A stretch of DNA of 64,000 nt from Aeromonas veronii (GCA_041319085.1 CP101033.1:1886501-1950500), one strand, 5' to 3'. Counted from the first letter of the stretch, positions 44,736-53,980 are shown. Numbers and translations: made by a program. Notes: generated by a model from the letters alone, not told the origin.

Positions 44736-46877
44736 ATGAAAGAATTTTTTGCAACCTGCCCCAAAGGGCTGGAAAACCTGTTGGCCGACGAGCTGACCAC
44801 CCTGGGCGCAGAGCAGGTCCGTGAGACCGTCGCTGGCGTCCACTTCAAAGGCGAACTGGCGATTGGCTACAAGGCCTGCCTATGGAGCCGTTTTGCCTCC
44901 CGTATCGTGCTGGTGCTCTCCGAATTCCAGATGAACGACGATCTGGATCTCTATCTGGGTGCCCACACCATTCCCTGGGAAGAGCACTTCTCCGGTACCT
45001 CTACCATCGCAGTGGACTTTACCGGTACCAACCCTGCCATTCGCAATACCCAATATGGCGCGCTGAAGATCAAGGATGCCATCGTCGACCGCTTCACCAA
45101 GCGTGGTCACGTGCGTCCTGACGTGGACAAGAAGTCGCCGGATATCCGCATCATGGCGCACCTGGGCAAAGGCAAGGCCAATATCACGCTGGACTTGTCG
45201 GGCCCGGCGCTGCACCAGCGTTTCTATCGTCAGGGCACCGGTGAAGCTCCGCTCAAAGAAAACCTGGCCTGCGCCATGATTGCCCGTAGCGGCTGGGCTG
45301 GTGAGCCGATGATGGACCCCATGTGCGGCTCCGGTACGCTGCTGATTGAAGCGGCCTTTATCGCTGCCGACATGGCGCCAGCGCTGCGCCGCGAGCGCTT
45401 CGGTTTTGATCGCTGGCTGCAGCACGATAGCGAGCTGTGGCAGAGCCTGATGATGGAAGCGCAAGTGCGCGCCAAACGCGGCATGCAGCGTTGTGAAGTA
45501 AAACTGTTTGGTTGCGATGCCGACAGCCGAGTGCTGCTCAAAGCGCGCGACAACGCCAAAGCGGCCGGTGTGGCGCACCTGATTACCTTCAAGCAAGCCG
45601 ATGTCACCAAGCTGGAAAACCCGCTGCCTATGCCGACTGTGGAAGGGGAGGCTCGCCAGGTCGGTATGCTGATCTCCAACCCGCCTTATGGCGAGCGTCT
45701 TGGCGAATTCCCGGCGCTGTTGGAAGTGCATCAGGCGTTGGGCGATGCCCTGCGTCGCAGCTTCCAGGGGTGGAAAGTCTCCATTCTGTCCGCATCCCCC
45801 GAACTGCTCAGCTGTCTGCGCCTGCGCGCCGACAAGCAATATCGCCTGTTCAACGGCGCCCTCGAGTGTCAGCTGCGTAACTACCAGATCGCACTCGACT
45901 CGGTGGCCTCCCAAAAAGAGGTGGCGCAGGACTTTGCCAACCGTCTGCGCAAGAATCTGAAAACCCTCGAGAAGTGGGCCAACAAAGAGGGCATCGACTG
46001 CTATCGCCTCTATGATGCCGACTTGCCGGAGTACAACGCTGCCATCGACCGCTATCAGGACTATCTGGTGGTGCAGGAGTATGCCGCGCCCAAAGATATC
46101 CCCGCCCAGAAGACCCGTCAGCGTCTGCTCGACATGGTTCAGGCCGCCATCAAGGTGACCGGCATGGACGGCGAGAAGGTGATCCTGAAGGTGCGTGAGC
46201 GTCAGGAAGGCAAACAGCAGTATCAGAAGCTCTCCGAAGAGCAACACCGGATGGAAGTGCAGGAGTACGGTGCCCGGCTGTGGGTCAACCTCTACGACTA
46301 TCTGGATACTGGCCTGTTCCTCGACCATCGTCAGACTCGCCGCATGCTGGGTCAGATGGCCAAGGGCAAGCGCTTCCTGAACCTGTTTGCCTATACCGGC
46401 AGTGCCACCGTGCACGCAGGTCTGGGTGGTGCCAGCGAGACCACCACGGTCGACATGTCCCACACCTACCTGAACTGGGCACAGGACAACATGCGTCTCA
46501 ACTCGCTGGTGGGCCGTCAGCACAAGTTTGTGCAGGCCGATTGTCTGAAGTGGCTGTCTGAAGCCGATGATCAGTACGATCTTATCTTTATCGATCCGCC
46601 CACCTTCTCCAACTCCAAGCGGATGGACGAGAGCTTCGACGTGCAGCGCGATCACCTGTTGCTGATGCAGCACCTGAAGCGTCTGCTGGCGGCGGACGGC
46701 ACCCTGGTCTTCTCCAACAACAAGCGTCACTTCAAGATGGATCTGGCCGGTCTCGAGGCTATCGGTCTCAAGGCCCAGAACATCACCCAGAAGACGCGAC
46801 CGAAGGATTTCGAGCGCAACCAGCACATCCACAACTGCTGGATCATCACCCATGCGCCGGAGCAGGCCGAGTCGTGA
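44736..46877 (+). CDS. rlmKL: Bifunctional 23S rRNA m2G2445 / m7G2069 methyltransferase
   Basis: A 713-residue fusion (E. coli RlmKL 702). Order: THUMP domain (about 1-155); RlmL methyltransferase with [16 protein letters not shown] and the catalytic [12 protein letters not shown]; RlmK methyltransferase with [18 protein letters not shown] and [16 protein letters not shown]. It modifies two G residues near the peptidyl transferase centre and unwinds helix 74. ATG 44736 gives the E. coli-like start [16 protein letters not shown]. Confidence 0.95.
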   Translation: MKEFFATCPKGLENLLADELTTLGAEQVRETVAGVHFKGELAIGYKACLWSRFASRIVLVLSEFQMNDDLDLYLGAHTIPWEEHFSGTSTIAVDFTGTNPAIRNTQYGALKIKDAIVDRFTKRGHVRPDVDKKSPDIRIMAHLGKGKANITLDLSGPALHQRFYRQGTGEAPLKENLACAMIARSGWAGEPMMDPMCGSGTLLIEAAFIAADMAPALRRERFGFDRWLQHDSELWQSLMMEAQVRAKRGMQRCEVKLFGCDADSRVLLKARDNAKAAGVAHLITFKQADVTKLENPLPMPTVEGEARQVGMLISNPPYGERLGEFPALLEVHQALGDALRRSFQGWKVSILSASPELLSCLRLRADKQYRLFNGALECQLRNYQIALDSVASQKEVAQDFANRLRKNLKTLEKWANKEGIDCYRLYDADLPEYNAAIDRYQDYLVVQEYAAPKDIPAQKTRQRLLDMVQAAIKVTGMDGEKVILKVRERQEGKQQYQKLSEEQHRMEVQEYGARLWVNLYDYLDTGLFLDHRQTRRMLGQMAKGKRFLNLFAYTGSATVHAGLGGASETTTVDMSHTYLNWAQDNMRLNSLVGRQHKFVQADCLKWLSEADDQYDLIFIDPPTFSNSKRMDESFDVQRDHLLLMQHLKRLLAADGTLVFSNNKRHFKMDLAGLEAIGLKAQNITQKTRPKDFERNQHIHNCWIITHAPEQAES

Positions 46878-47107
46878 TGCTGACCCTGTTTCACACCGAC
46901 GGTTGCCACCTCTGTGAGCAGGCTTGGGCGCTGGTGGAGGAGGCCGGCCTTGCCGCCACCACCCGCCAGTGCGACATCATGGATGATGAGCAGTGGCTTG
47001 CCGCCTATCGGGTGCGTATTCCGGTACTGCGTGACGAGGCTGGCCGCGAGCTCGGCTGGCCCTTCACACTGGCCGAGCTAAAAGGCTGGGCCGCCCGTCA
47101 GGGGTGA
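46877..47107 (+). CDS. Glutaredoxin-like DUF836 family protein
   Basis: A 76-residue thioredoxin-fold protein. The redox motif is CHLC in LFHTDGCHLCEQAWALVEEAG; the cis-Pro is in YRVRIPVLRDEAG, and the C-terminal LGWPFTLAELKGWA is typical of this family. The partner is unknown. The ATG overlaps the rlmKL stop by one base (TGATG), so it is translationally coupled to the rRNA methyltransferase. In E. coli uup directly follows rlmKL and this gene is absent. Confidence 0.85.
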   Translation: MLTLFHTDGCHLCEQAWALVEEAGLAATTRQCDIMDDEQWLAAYRVRIPVLRDEAGRELGWPFTLAELKGWAARQG

Positions 47108-47122
47108 GCGTGATTTGACGAT

Positions 47123-47159
47123 AAAACGGGGGCAGACCCAGTCTGCTGCCCGTTTTTTT
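47123..47159 (+). terminator. Rho-independent terminator before uup
   Basis: The stem ACGGGGGCAGAC/GTCTGCTGCCCGT (one mismatch) is followed by seven Ts. Confidence 0.88.
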
Positions 47160-47180
47160 CATATGAAATAAGGAATACAC

Positions 47181-49094
47181 ATGGCTCTTTTAACCTTGCA
47201 CGGCGCCTGTTTGTCGTTCAGTGATTTCCCGCTGCTCGACAATGCCGAACTGACCATCGAGCGCGGTGAGCGCCTCTGTCTGGTGGGCCGCAACGGGGCG
47301 GGCAAGTCCACCCTGATGAAGGTCATCGCCAGCGAATTGCCGCTGGACGACGGCCGTCTGGTGCTGCAACAAGATTTGAAAGTGACCCGCCTTGAGCAGG
47401 ATCCACCGGCCTCCAGCGAGCTGACGGTGTTTGACTATGCCGCCGAAGGGCTGGCGGGCGTGGGTGAGCTGCTCAAGCAGTATCACCACATCTCCATGGA
47501 GCTGGCGCACGATCCCTCAGACGCAAACATTCGCAAGATGAGCGAGTTGCAAGAGCAGCTCGATTATCAGAACGGCTGGCAATTCGAGACCCGCATCAGT
47601 CAGGTATTGACCCTGCTGGGGCTGGATCCTGACGTGACCCTCGACAGCCTCTCTGGCGGCTGGCTGCGCAAAGTGGCGCTGGCCCGTGCGTTGGCCTGCG
47701 ATCCCGACTTGTTGCTGCTCGATGAGCCGACCAACCACCTGGATATTGAGGCCATCAACTGGCTGGAAGATTTCCTCAAGGATTTTCGCGGCGCCATCGT
47801 CTTTATTTCTCACGATCGGGAGTTCATCCACAAGCTGGCAACCCGGATCATCGATCTCGATCGCGGTGCCATCACCTCCTGGCCGGGCAACTACGACGAA
47901 TACCTGCAGGGGAAAGAGGAGTGGCTGCGGGTCGAAGAGCTGAAAAATGCCGAGTTTGACCGCAAGCTGGCCCAGGAAGAGGTATGGGTGCGTCAGGGCA
48001 TCAAGGCTCGCCGTACCCGTAACGAAGGCCGGGTCCGTGCCCTTGAGGCGATGCGGATGGAGCGCTCCCAACGCCGCGAGCTGCAGGGCAAGGCCAAGCT
48101 GCAGCTGGACGAGGTCAATCGCTCCGGCAAGCTGGTGTTCGAGACCGAAGGGCTGGGGCTGGACTTTGGCGATCGCACCCTGTTCAAGGGGCTCGATCTG
48201 CAAGTGCTGCGCGGCGACAAGATTGCGCTGGTCGGCCCCAACGGCTGCGGCAAATCGACCCTGATCAAACTGTTGTTGGGTCAGCTTGAGCCGACCCGTG
48301 GCACCGTCAAGGGGGGCACTAATCTGGAGGTAGCCTACTTCGATCAGTACCGCGAGCAACTCGATCCCGAGCAGACAGTGGTGGACAACGTCGGGGAGGG
48401 TAAGCAGGAGGTGATGGTGCGTGGCCGCTCCCGTCACATTCTTGGTTACCTGCAGGACTTCCTGTTCGAGCCCAAGCGGGCCCGTACCCCGGTCAAGGCG
48501 CTCTCTGGTGGCGAGAAGAACCGGCTGCTGCTGGCCAAGCTGTTCCTCAAGCCCAGCAACCTGCTGATCCTCGATGAACCGACCAACGATCTGGATGTGG
48601 AAACCCTGGAACTGCTGGAAGAGCTGCTTTCTGACTACCCCGGCACCCTGCTGCTGGTCAGTCACGATCGTCGTTTCATCGACAACACAGTGACCGGTTG
48701 CTGGCTGTTTGAAGGGGATGGCCGTATCAGCGACTACGTGGGCGGCTATGCTGACATGATGGCGACCCGCGAACAGCAGAGTGTCCAGCAACAGGTCAAG
48801 AGTGCGCCGATCAAGGTACCCGAGCCGGTTGTTGCAGTAGCTAACGAAGCGCCGAAGAAGAGCAAGAAGCTCTCCTACAAGCTGCAGCTTGAACTGGAAG
48901 GGTTGCCCGCTCGTCTCGAGCAGCTGGAAGTCGAGCTGGATACGCTGCAAAGCGAGATCAATCAGCCCGGGTTCTTCTCCCTGTCAGCCGAGCAAACCCA
49001 GCCGAAACTGGATGCGCTCAATGCCGCCGAAGCCGCGCTGGAGCAGGCATTTGCTCGCTGGGAAGAGCTGGAAGGGCTCAAAAATCAGGAGTAA
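47181..49094 (+). CDS. uup: ABC-F family ATPase Uup
   Basis: A 637-residue soluble protein with two ABC ATPase domains. First: Walker A LVGRNGAGKSTLMK, signature LSGGWLRKVALARAL, Walker B LLLLDEPTNHLD. Second: LVGPNGCGKSTLIK, LSGGEKNRLLLAKLF, LLILDEPTNDLD. The interdomain linker is ABC-F-like (WVRQGIKARRTRNEGRVRALEAMR) and the C-terminal 80 residues form the coiled-coil DNA-binding domain. Uup is linked to ribosome function and to precise excision of transposons. AAGGA seven bases before ATG 47181. Confidence 0.95.
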   Translation: MALLTLHGACLSFSDFPLLDNAELTIERGERLCLVGRNGAGKSTLMKVIASELPLDDGRLVLQQDLKVTRLEQDPPASSELTVFDYAAEGLAGVGELLKQYHHISMELAHDPSDANIRKMSELQEQLDYQNGWQFETRISQVLTLLGLDPDVTLDSLSGGWLRKVALARALACDPDLLLLDEPTNHLDIEAINWLEDFLKDFRGAIVFISHDREFIHKLATRIIDLDRGAITSWPGNYDEYLQGKEEWLRVEELKNAEFDRKLAQEEVWVRQGIKARRTRNEGRVRALEAMRMERSQRRELQGKAKLQLDEVNRSGKLVFETEGLGLDFGDRTLFKGLDLQVLRGDKIALVGPNGCGKSTLIKLLLGQLEPTRGTVKGGTNLEVAYFDQYREQLDPEQTVVDNVGEGKQEVMVRGRSRHILGYLQDFLFEPKRARTPVKALSGGEKNRLLLAKLFLKPSNLLILDEPTNDLDVETLELLEELLSDYPGTLLLVSHDRRFIDNTVTGCWLFEGDGRISDYVGGYADMMATREQQSVQQQVKSAPIKVPEPVVAVANEAPKKSKKLSYKLQLELEGLPARLEQLEVELDTLQSEINQPGFFSLSAEQTQPKLDALNAAEAALEQAFARWEELEGLKNQE

Positions 49095-49195
49095 GTTTCT
49101 TGTAATTAAAACTTAATCCAGTTCAATGCCTTGTGTCACATAGCCCGATTAGGGTGAAAGTTTTTGTTTGACCGGGTGCGCTCGCAGGAGTAAAG

Positions 49196-49252
49196 ATGAA
49201 AGTGACCGATGCAAAATTGGTCGCTTTTTTTGTTCCACGAAGAGGGTCGTAG
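49196..49252 (+). CDS. 18-codon leader ORF directly before rmf
   Basis: A short frame, MKVTDAKLVAFFVPRRGS, with a good Shine-Dalgarno (AGGAG, 5-base spacing). Its TAG stop abuts the rmf ATG (TAGATG), so ribosomes finishing it could start rmf. A hairpin plus seven Ts (49204-49231) lies inside the frame. Not recognised as a known leader peptide; it may be a chance frame over the uup terminator. Confidence 0.45.
   Translation: MKVTDAKLVAFFVPRRGS
49204..49231 (+). terminator. Hairpin with U-run inside the rmf leader (uup terminator or attenuator)
   Basis: The 7-bp stem GACCGAT/ATTGGTC (one G-T pair) with loop GCAAA is followed by GC and TTTTTTT. It is the only terminator-like element between uup and rmf, and lies within the 18-codon leader ORF, so translation of that ORF would oppose its folding. 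Confidence 0.65.
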
Positions 49253-49432
49253 ATGATGAAGAGACAGAAGCGGGACCGTCTGGAAAGAGCTCGTGCTCGT
49301 GGTTATCAGGCTGGCGTGGTCGGCAAACAGAAAGAAACGTGTCCGTATCAATGCCTAGATGCCCGTGGGCATTGGCTTGGTGGTTGGCGTGACGCCATGG
49401 AAGGGCGGGGCTCAGGCCTCTTCATGAAGTAG
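49253..49432 (+). CDS. rmf: Ribosome modulation factor
   Basis: A 59-residue basic protein (58 from the second ATG at 49256; E. coli 55). It begins MKRQKRDRLERARARGYQAG after the extra Met and has CPYQ and WLGGWRDAM as in E. coli RMF. It binds 70S ribosomes in stationary phase, covering the anti-Shine-Dalgarno region and driving 100S dimers. AGAGGG six bases before 49253 favours the first ATG. It lies between uup and fabA, as in E. coli. E. coli rmf is controlled by ppGpp and CRP; the leader here may add another layer. Confidence 0.95.
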   Translation: MMKRQKRDRLERARARGYQAGVVGKQKETCPYQCLDARGHWLGGWRDAMEGRGSGLFMK

Positions 49433-49460
49433 TTGGTACTTCATCACTCATTACAAAAGG

Positions 49461-49483
49461 AAAGGGGCCGTTGTGGCCCCTTT
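49461..49483. terminator. Hairpin between convergent rmf and fabA
   Basis: The 9-bp stem AAAGGGGCC/GGCCCCTTT with loop GTTGT serves the convergent gene ends; the T-runs are short on both strands. Confidence 0.7.
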
Positions 49484-49516
49484 GCGTTAATGCTGTTTTA
49501 CCACTAATCAGACAGA

Positions 49517-50077
49517 TCAGAATGCGGTGGTATCTTTGAACAGGCCCACTTTCAGATCGGTGGCGCTGTAGATCGGACGGCCGTCGACTTCGACCACGCC
49601 ATCAGCAATTCCCATCACCAGCTTGCGGTTGATGACGCGTTTGAAGGTGATCTTGTAGGTCACTTTCTTGGCAGTCGGCAGGATCTGGCCGGTGAACTTC
49701 ACTTCACCCACGCCCAGCGCACGACCCTTGCCGGGGCCGCCTTTCCAGCCCAGGAAGAAGCCGACCAGCTGCCACATGGCGTCCAGACCGAGACAGCCAG
49801 GCATCACAGGATCACCCGGGAAGTGGCAATCGAAGAACCAGAGATCCGGAGTAATGTCGAGCTCAGCCAGGATCTCGCCCTTGCCGTGTTCGCCGCCGTT
49901 GTCATTGATCTTGACGATGCGGTCCATCATCAACATGTTGGGGGCAGGCAGCTGACTGTTACCCTCACCAAACAGTTCGCCACGGCTGCAAGCCAGCAGC
50001 TCTTCACGGGTAAAAGAGTTCTTGCCCTGTTCGCACAGGGAAAGGCGGGCTTCCATGGTGGTATTGTCTACGGTCAC
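49517..50077 (-). CDS. fabA: Beta-hydroxydecanoyl-ACP dehydratase/isomerase
   Basis: A 186-residue hotdog-fold enzyme (E. coli 172) that makes the cis-3-decenoyl-ACP branch point of unsaturated fatty acid synthesis. The active-site His is in [24 protein letters not shown] and the catalytic Asp is in LGLDAMWQ. The C-terminal [13 protein letters not shown] matches E. coli. The start is probably GTG 50077 (AAGGA, 8-base spacing), giving a 13-14 residue N-terminal extension over E. coli; ATG 50056 is the alternative. Confidence 0.95.
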   Translation of the reverse strand: MTVDNTTMEARLSLCEQGKNSFTREELLACSRGELFGEGNSQLPAPNMLMMDRIVKINDNGGEHGKGEILAELDITPDLWFFDCHFPGDPVMPGCLGLDAMWQLVGFFLGWKGGPGKGRALGVGEVKFTGQILPTAKKVTYKITFKRVINRKLVMGIADGVVEVDGRPIYSATDLKVGLFKDTTAF

Positions 50078-50154
50078 GCGGTATTTCCTTCAAATGGGTC
50101 AAAGCCGGGCCAATTTAGCTTACAGTTGTTCGCTAAACAACTCCGATCACTTCA

Positions 50155-52131
50155 TCAGCGGCCAAACAGGCGCCCCAACAGGGCTCGCAGCAGTCCGACT
50201 TTGGCAGTGGAGCCGTTCAACTCGTCCAACCGCTCCTGAATACGGCCAAACAGGGTATCGGGCATATCAGGCTCACCAGCGACACAGCCGGTCAGCAACT
50301 CGATGGCTTCTTCCACATGATCCACCGGGTGGATGTGGAACTGGCCCGCTTCAACCGCGGCAATCACCTCGTCAGAGAGGTTCAACTGCTGGATATTGGT
50401 CCCCGGCAGAATGATCCCTTGCTTGCCGGTGATACCGTGGATCTTGCACACCCGGAAGAAGCCTTCAATCTTCTCGTTGACGCCACCAACGGCCTGCACG
50501 TTGCCAAACTGATCGACCGCACCGGTCACGGCGAAGTGCTGATAGATAGGCTGGCGAGCGAGGGCAGAGAGCAGGGCACACAGGCCGGTCAGGGAGGCGC
50601 TGTCACCATCGATTTCGTGGTAAGACTGCTCGAACACCAGATTGGCCGACAGGGGGGAGGGGTTCTCTGCGCCAAATTTGTTGGAGAGATAACCATGGAT
50701 AATCATCATCGCCTTGGCGTGTATATGACCGGCCAGCTCCGCTTTGCGCTCGATATCAGCCACATCGCCATCACCAAGGTGGACGGTTGCGGTGAGGCGC
50801 ACCGGCTCACCGAAGTCATAGGGGTGACCAGAGACCTGAATGACCGACAGGCCGTTGATCTGGCCAATCTCTTCGCCATCGGTTTGCAGCAGGATCTGGC
50901 CGTCGATAACGCCCTGATCAGACTGTTCAACCAGATAGTTGAGGCGGTAATCCTGCTCCTCCAGCGCGCCACGAATATGCTCGTCGTTCACCACTTCTGA
51001 TTCCAGCTCCCGGGCCAGACTGTCAGCCATCCGCATGATGGCGGCCAACTGCACCTCGGAGAGTGACAACCATTCCTGATGGTCACAGAGGCGGCTGGCA
51101 TGACGACAAAGGGCGGCGAGGGCGGCTGGCGTGAAGTCCAGCAGGTTCCAGCGCTGGCGAACCCAGGCCAGATACTGCAGAAATTCCTGCAGATCCTCTT
51201 CAATATTGACCTCGGAAACCAGGTCTGCGCGCAGGAAGATACGCTCGGACATATCCCGATCCAGCATCTGGAACTCTGCCACATCGAGTCTGTCACCCAC
51301 CAGGATCAGCTTGAGCTTGATCGGAGTCGCCTCAGGTGCGAAGAAGGGGGTCAAGGTTTTCCCTTCCTGATAGGCGTTCCAGTCCAGCTCGCCTTTTTGC
51401 ATGGCATTTTTCAGTTTGAACCAGAGGTGCGGCTGATCCAGCAGCTCGTCCAGTTGCAAAATGAGGTAGCCGCCGTTGGCTTCGCGCAACAAGCCTGGTT
51501 CCAACAGGTGCTGGTTGGCATAGACAGAGCCTTGCTCGGTCTGGTAGTTGATGGAGCCAAACAGAGTATCCCAGTTGAGATCCCGGCCATAAATTATCGG
51601 CGCTTCCTGTGCTTCGTGGTGGATAAGCAGGTTGATCAGAATGGGGTGCTGAAACTCCAGACCCAATGCTACGTGAGCCGCCAGATCGGAGAGGAAATCA
51701 TCGATTTTCGGATCATTGTTCTGCTTGCGCATGATGCGGGTCACGATGCGTTCAGCATCGAGATGGTGGCTCAACAGCTTGAGCAGCTCGCCAACCATTT
51801 CGCAAAACTCGACGCCAGTACCCGGTTGCAGTCGCAGCCAGATAGGTTTGTAGGGGTTGTTCAGATTCTCTGTATAGCAGAGATCAAACAGGTCACCATC
51901 TTTGCCATTGGAGTCGGCAATCAGCGTCTGGCAAACGCCTTCGTAATCTGCGCCGGGGAACCCGTTGAGCAGCATGACCGGACAGTCACCATCAAAACTG
52001 GCGAGACGCTTGATGCCGGAAATGGCTCTGGGCTGCAGCGCCGCAAAGGGGATGGGTTCAAGCTCGCTGAGCATGGGGAACTGTTCAATCGCAAAAGCGG
52101 GTTTTAATTGTTCTGATGTTAATTCAGCCAC
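50155..52131 (-). CDS. Lon-like S16 protease with degenerate ATPase region (YcbZ-like)
   Basis: A 658-residue protein matching E. coli YcbZ, next to fabA as there. The C-terminal Lon-type protease domain is intact: catalytic Ser in EIDGDSASLTGLC, Lys in GGVNEKIEGFF. The AAA region keeps Walker B-like features (ANGGYLILQLDELL, LKLILVGDR) but at the Walker A place reads PVMLLNGFPGADYEGV, without GK[ST], so ATP binding is doubtful. The substrate is unknown. A promoter with CTGCCA and TATAAT lies just upstream. Confidence 0.88.
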   Translation of the reverse strand: MAELTSEQLKPAFAIEQFPMLSELEPIPFAALQPRAISGIKRLASFDGDCPVMLLNGFPGADYEGVCQTLIADSNGKDGDLFDLCYTENLNNPYKPIWLRLQPGTGVEFCEMVGELLKLLSHHLDAERIVTRIMRKQNNDPKIDDFLSDLAAHVALGLEFQHPILINLLIHHEAQEAPIIYGRDLNWDTLFGSINYQTEQGSVYANQHLLEPGLLREANGGYLILQLDELLDQPHLWFKLKNAMQKGELDWNAYQEGKTLTPFFAPEATPIKLKLILVGDRLDVAEFQMLDRDMSERIFLRADLVSEVNIEEDLQEFLQYLAWVRQRWNLLDFTPAALAALCRHASRLCDHQEWLSLSEVQLAAIMRMADSLARELESEVVNDEHIRGALEEQDYRLNYLVEQSDQGVIDGQILLQTDGEEIGQINGLSVIQVSGHPYDFGEPVRLTATVHLGDGDVADIERKAELAGHIHAKAMMIIHGYLSNKFGAENPSPLSANLVFEQSYHEIDGDSASLTGLCALLSALARQPIYQHFAVTGAVDQFGNVQAVGGVNEKIEGFFRVCKIHGITGKQGIILPGTNIQQLNLSDEVIAAVEAGQFHIHPVDHVEEAIELLTGCVAGEPDMPDTLFGRIQERLDELNGSTAKVGLLRALLGRLFGR

Positions 52132-52944
52132 TTAAGACATCCGGTCGAAGATAGGATCAATTGTTGCCATTATACACAGTTCAATAAGTGGTGGCAGGCA
52201 TCTGGCAGCATCTCCGTGATATGGTAAAGATGGGTGAGAGTCTGAGGGGATACACGGCGAGCTAGCTGAGTTTTCACATGGTGTCTGTTTACCTCATCCT
52301 TGCATTGAGCTGCCTGCTGTATATGTCACGGGGACTTTCGCGAAGTAAGTGGCAGAGGTTGAGAAACAGCCGGAGCAGTTTGTGTTGCCGGAAGGACGGG
52401 AATGAAGTTACCCCTGTTGCGTGAAGCCGAGGCCACGTAACCGTTCACTGGCAGGGGCTTGACGCACACAACCTGGAGGGTATGGGGTAATCCCGTTTTT
52501 TCGATGCAGGTTCGACGACGATCGGCCACTCTTGGGGACAACGCCCCCCAGCCGTTTGGCCATCTCTACCAATGGCACTATGCGTTGACGAAACAGCTCT
52601 CCACGATGTGAACACACCCCGTAGCTCCCTTTGCGCCACAGCATATCGTCATCCTTAATGAGCCACTCGCAGGCCCCCTATAGCGCTTCGAGCAGAGCTG
52701 GGTTCCTTGTTCTAACTGCTTTCCTTGCCCATGATCGCGAGACAGGTCAGACCGTGGACAGCAAAACCCGAGCGAGTCAGGGCACTTTCAAGTGGGTTTA
52801 ACTGATTGAGGTGCTGGCCAGCGAATTCCATCAGGGATAAAGGCTGTTGCCTCGCTTGAAATCCGGATCTATGGCTGCAATCTCCACCTGACTCACTTTC
52901 ATTTTGGGGGCTTGGCAAACCGGGGCGACCAACTATGACTGGCA
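52132..52944. other. 813-base region without an intact gene
   Basis: Apart from the protease promoter I find no complete gene. On the minus strand several overlapping 60-78 codon frames occur (for example 52408-52644 and 52712-52945) in different phases, with stops between them; one reads CEWLIKDDDMLWRKGSYGVC. This looks like decayed coding sequence, but the family is not recognisable. On the plus strand a 48-codon frame (52278-52424) opens with a hydrophobic VYLILALSCLLYM helix and a basic tail but has no convincing Shine-Dalgarno. No terminal repeats of an insertion sequence were seen. Confidence 0.5.
52169..52197 (-). promoter_or_regulatory. Sigma-70 promoter of the Lon-like protease gene
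   Basis: On the minus strand CTGCCA (four of six -35 bases) and a perfect -10 TATAAT are 17 bases apart, about 40 bases before the start codon. Confidence 0.55.
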
Positions 52945-53523
52945 TTAGGCCTTTTTCAGGTAGGCTGCAACCAGTACGATCTGCACGCCGTTGACCTTGC
53001 CTTCGATATGGAGCGGGTTGTTGGTCAGGCGGATGCCCTTGAGCAGGGTGCCGCGCTTGGCGGTGAAACCGGCGCCTTTCACGTCCAGATCCTTGATCAG
53101 GGTGACGGAGTCGCCCTCTTGCAGTACGGCTCCGTTGGAATCAACGGTCGGCACGCTGTCGTCATCGTCATTAGCCATTCCGGCTTCAGCCCAGGCCTTG
53201 TCCTCGTCTTCCATGTACATCATGTCCAGCAGATCCTGAGCCCACACCTCACCCTTGCCGGAGAGTGCTTTCAGTTGGCGCCATGCCATCACCTGCACCG
53301 CAGGCACCTGGCTCCACATGCTGTCACTCAGGCAATGCCAGTGGTTGACCACCAGGGTATCCGGTTGTTCCAGTTGACCATGGCAGGTGTCACAAATAGC
53401 AACGCTATGATCATCGTCACTGGCGGGAGAGTGAGGCACCACGAAGGCGGTCAGCGTCTGCTCGGCGCTGCACAGTTCACACTTGGCGCCCGCGCGCGCT
53501 TGCAGGATGGCGTTGATGGTCAT
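52945..53523 (-). CDS. PhnA/YjdM-family zinc-ribbon protein, extended form
   Basis: A 192-residue protein. The N-terminus is a zinc ribbon (CELCSAEQ and later CDTCHGQ, two C-x2-C pairs). The last about 70 residues are the PhnA domain (DSNGAVLQEGDSVTLIKDLDVKGAGFTAKRGTLLKGIRL, then NPLHIEGKVNGVQIVLVAAYLKK). E. coli YjdM (PhnA) is only 111 residues; this form has a longer middle. Despite its old name PhnA is not needed for phosphonate use; function unknown. ATG 53523 is chosen since the open extension to 53628 is not conserved-looking. Confidence 0.85.
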   Translation of the reverse strand: MTINAILQARAGAKCELCSAEQTLTAFVVPHSPASDDDHSVAICDTCHGQLEQPDTLVVNHWHCLSDSMWSQVPAVQVMAWRQLKALSGKGEVWAQDLLDMMYMEDEDKAWAEAGMANDDDDSVPTVDSNGAVLQEGDSVTLIKDLDVKGAGFTAKRGTLLKGIRLTNNPLHIEGKVNGVQIVLVAAYLKKA

Positions 53524-53820
53524 GTTGTTGGTCCCATAGCTAGTGGTAAAGCGGCCCGCGTTGGGCGGGATGCGTAAAAGAGGGGGCGAAATATAGCACA
53601 TAACCTTGTACTTTGTCAGGTCAGTCATCGGTTGATGGCTGAGAGTGCAAGATGAGCGGCCGCGAAAACGGAATGCAACTCCGGTTTTTTAGGTGTTGCC
53701 TGATGTATGGCGAAAAGCGTGCCGGCTCTGTGTAAACAGCTTCAAGGCTAGCCTCATCTTTTCATGCGCCACGTATTCTCCACAAAACACACATTCTCAA
53801 CACAAAATGATAGGAGCAAG

Positions 53821-53916
53821 ATGACTCGTTTTAAAAATGGCTTATATGCCAACAAACTAAATATTTTTATCATTATTTCAACAGCACGGAGCGATGTTGA
53901 GACTCGCTTGATATAA
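53821..53916 (+). CDS. Candidate leader ORF upstream of pheST
   Basis: A 31-codon frame with AGGAG five to six bases before its ATG. It reads MTRFKNGLYANKLNIFIIIS and on to an Ile before TAA. It has only two Phe codons, unlike the Phe-rich E. coli pheM leader, so control by tRNA-Phe charging is not obvious. The same frame is open from another ATG at 53764 (two more Phe). It ends 19 bases before the hairpin preceding pheS. The rest of the 53524-53820 gap shows no gene. Confidence 0.35.
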   Translation: MTRFKNGLYANKLNIFIIISTARSDVETRLI

Positions 53917-53934
53917 CAAAATGATTTGTAGGGA

Positions 53935-53980
53935 TAAAAGCCCACCTTAACTATGGCCAGCGAAGGGGCTTTTTTTGTAT
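53935..53980 (+). terminator. Terminator/attenuator upstream of pheS
   Basis: AAAAGCCC pairs with GGGCTTTT, with a further CTT/AAG pairing inside the loop, followed by a run of Ts. It lies about 65 bases before pheS with no gene on this strand to terminate upstream, which suggests attenuation of pheST as in E. coli. Confidence 0.65.

Noticed and set aside
44880..46853. A 657-codon open frame antisense to rlmKL
   Set aside because: Antisense shadow of a fully recognisable methyltransferase; low-complexity composition and no Shine-Dalgarno or motif.
52408..52945. Insertion sequence or transposase remnant
   Set aside because: No terminal inverted repeats, target duplications or transposase motifs recognised; kept only as unexplained decayed sequence.
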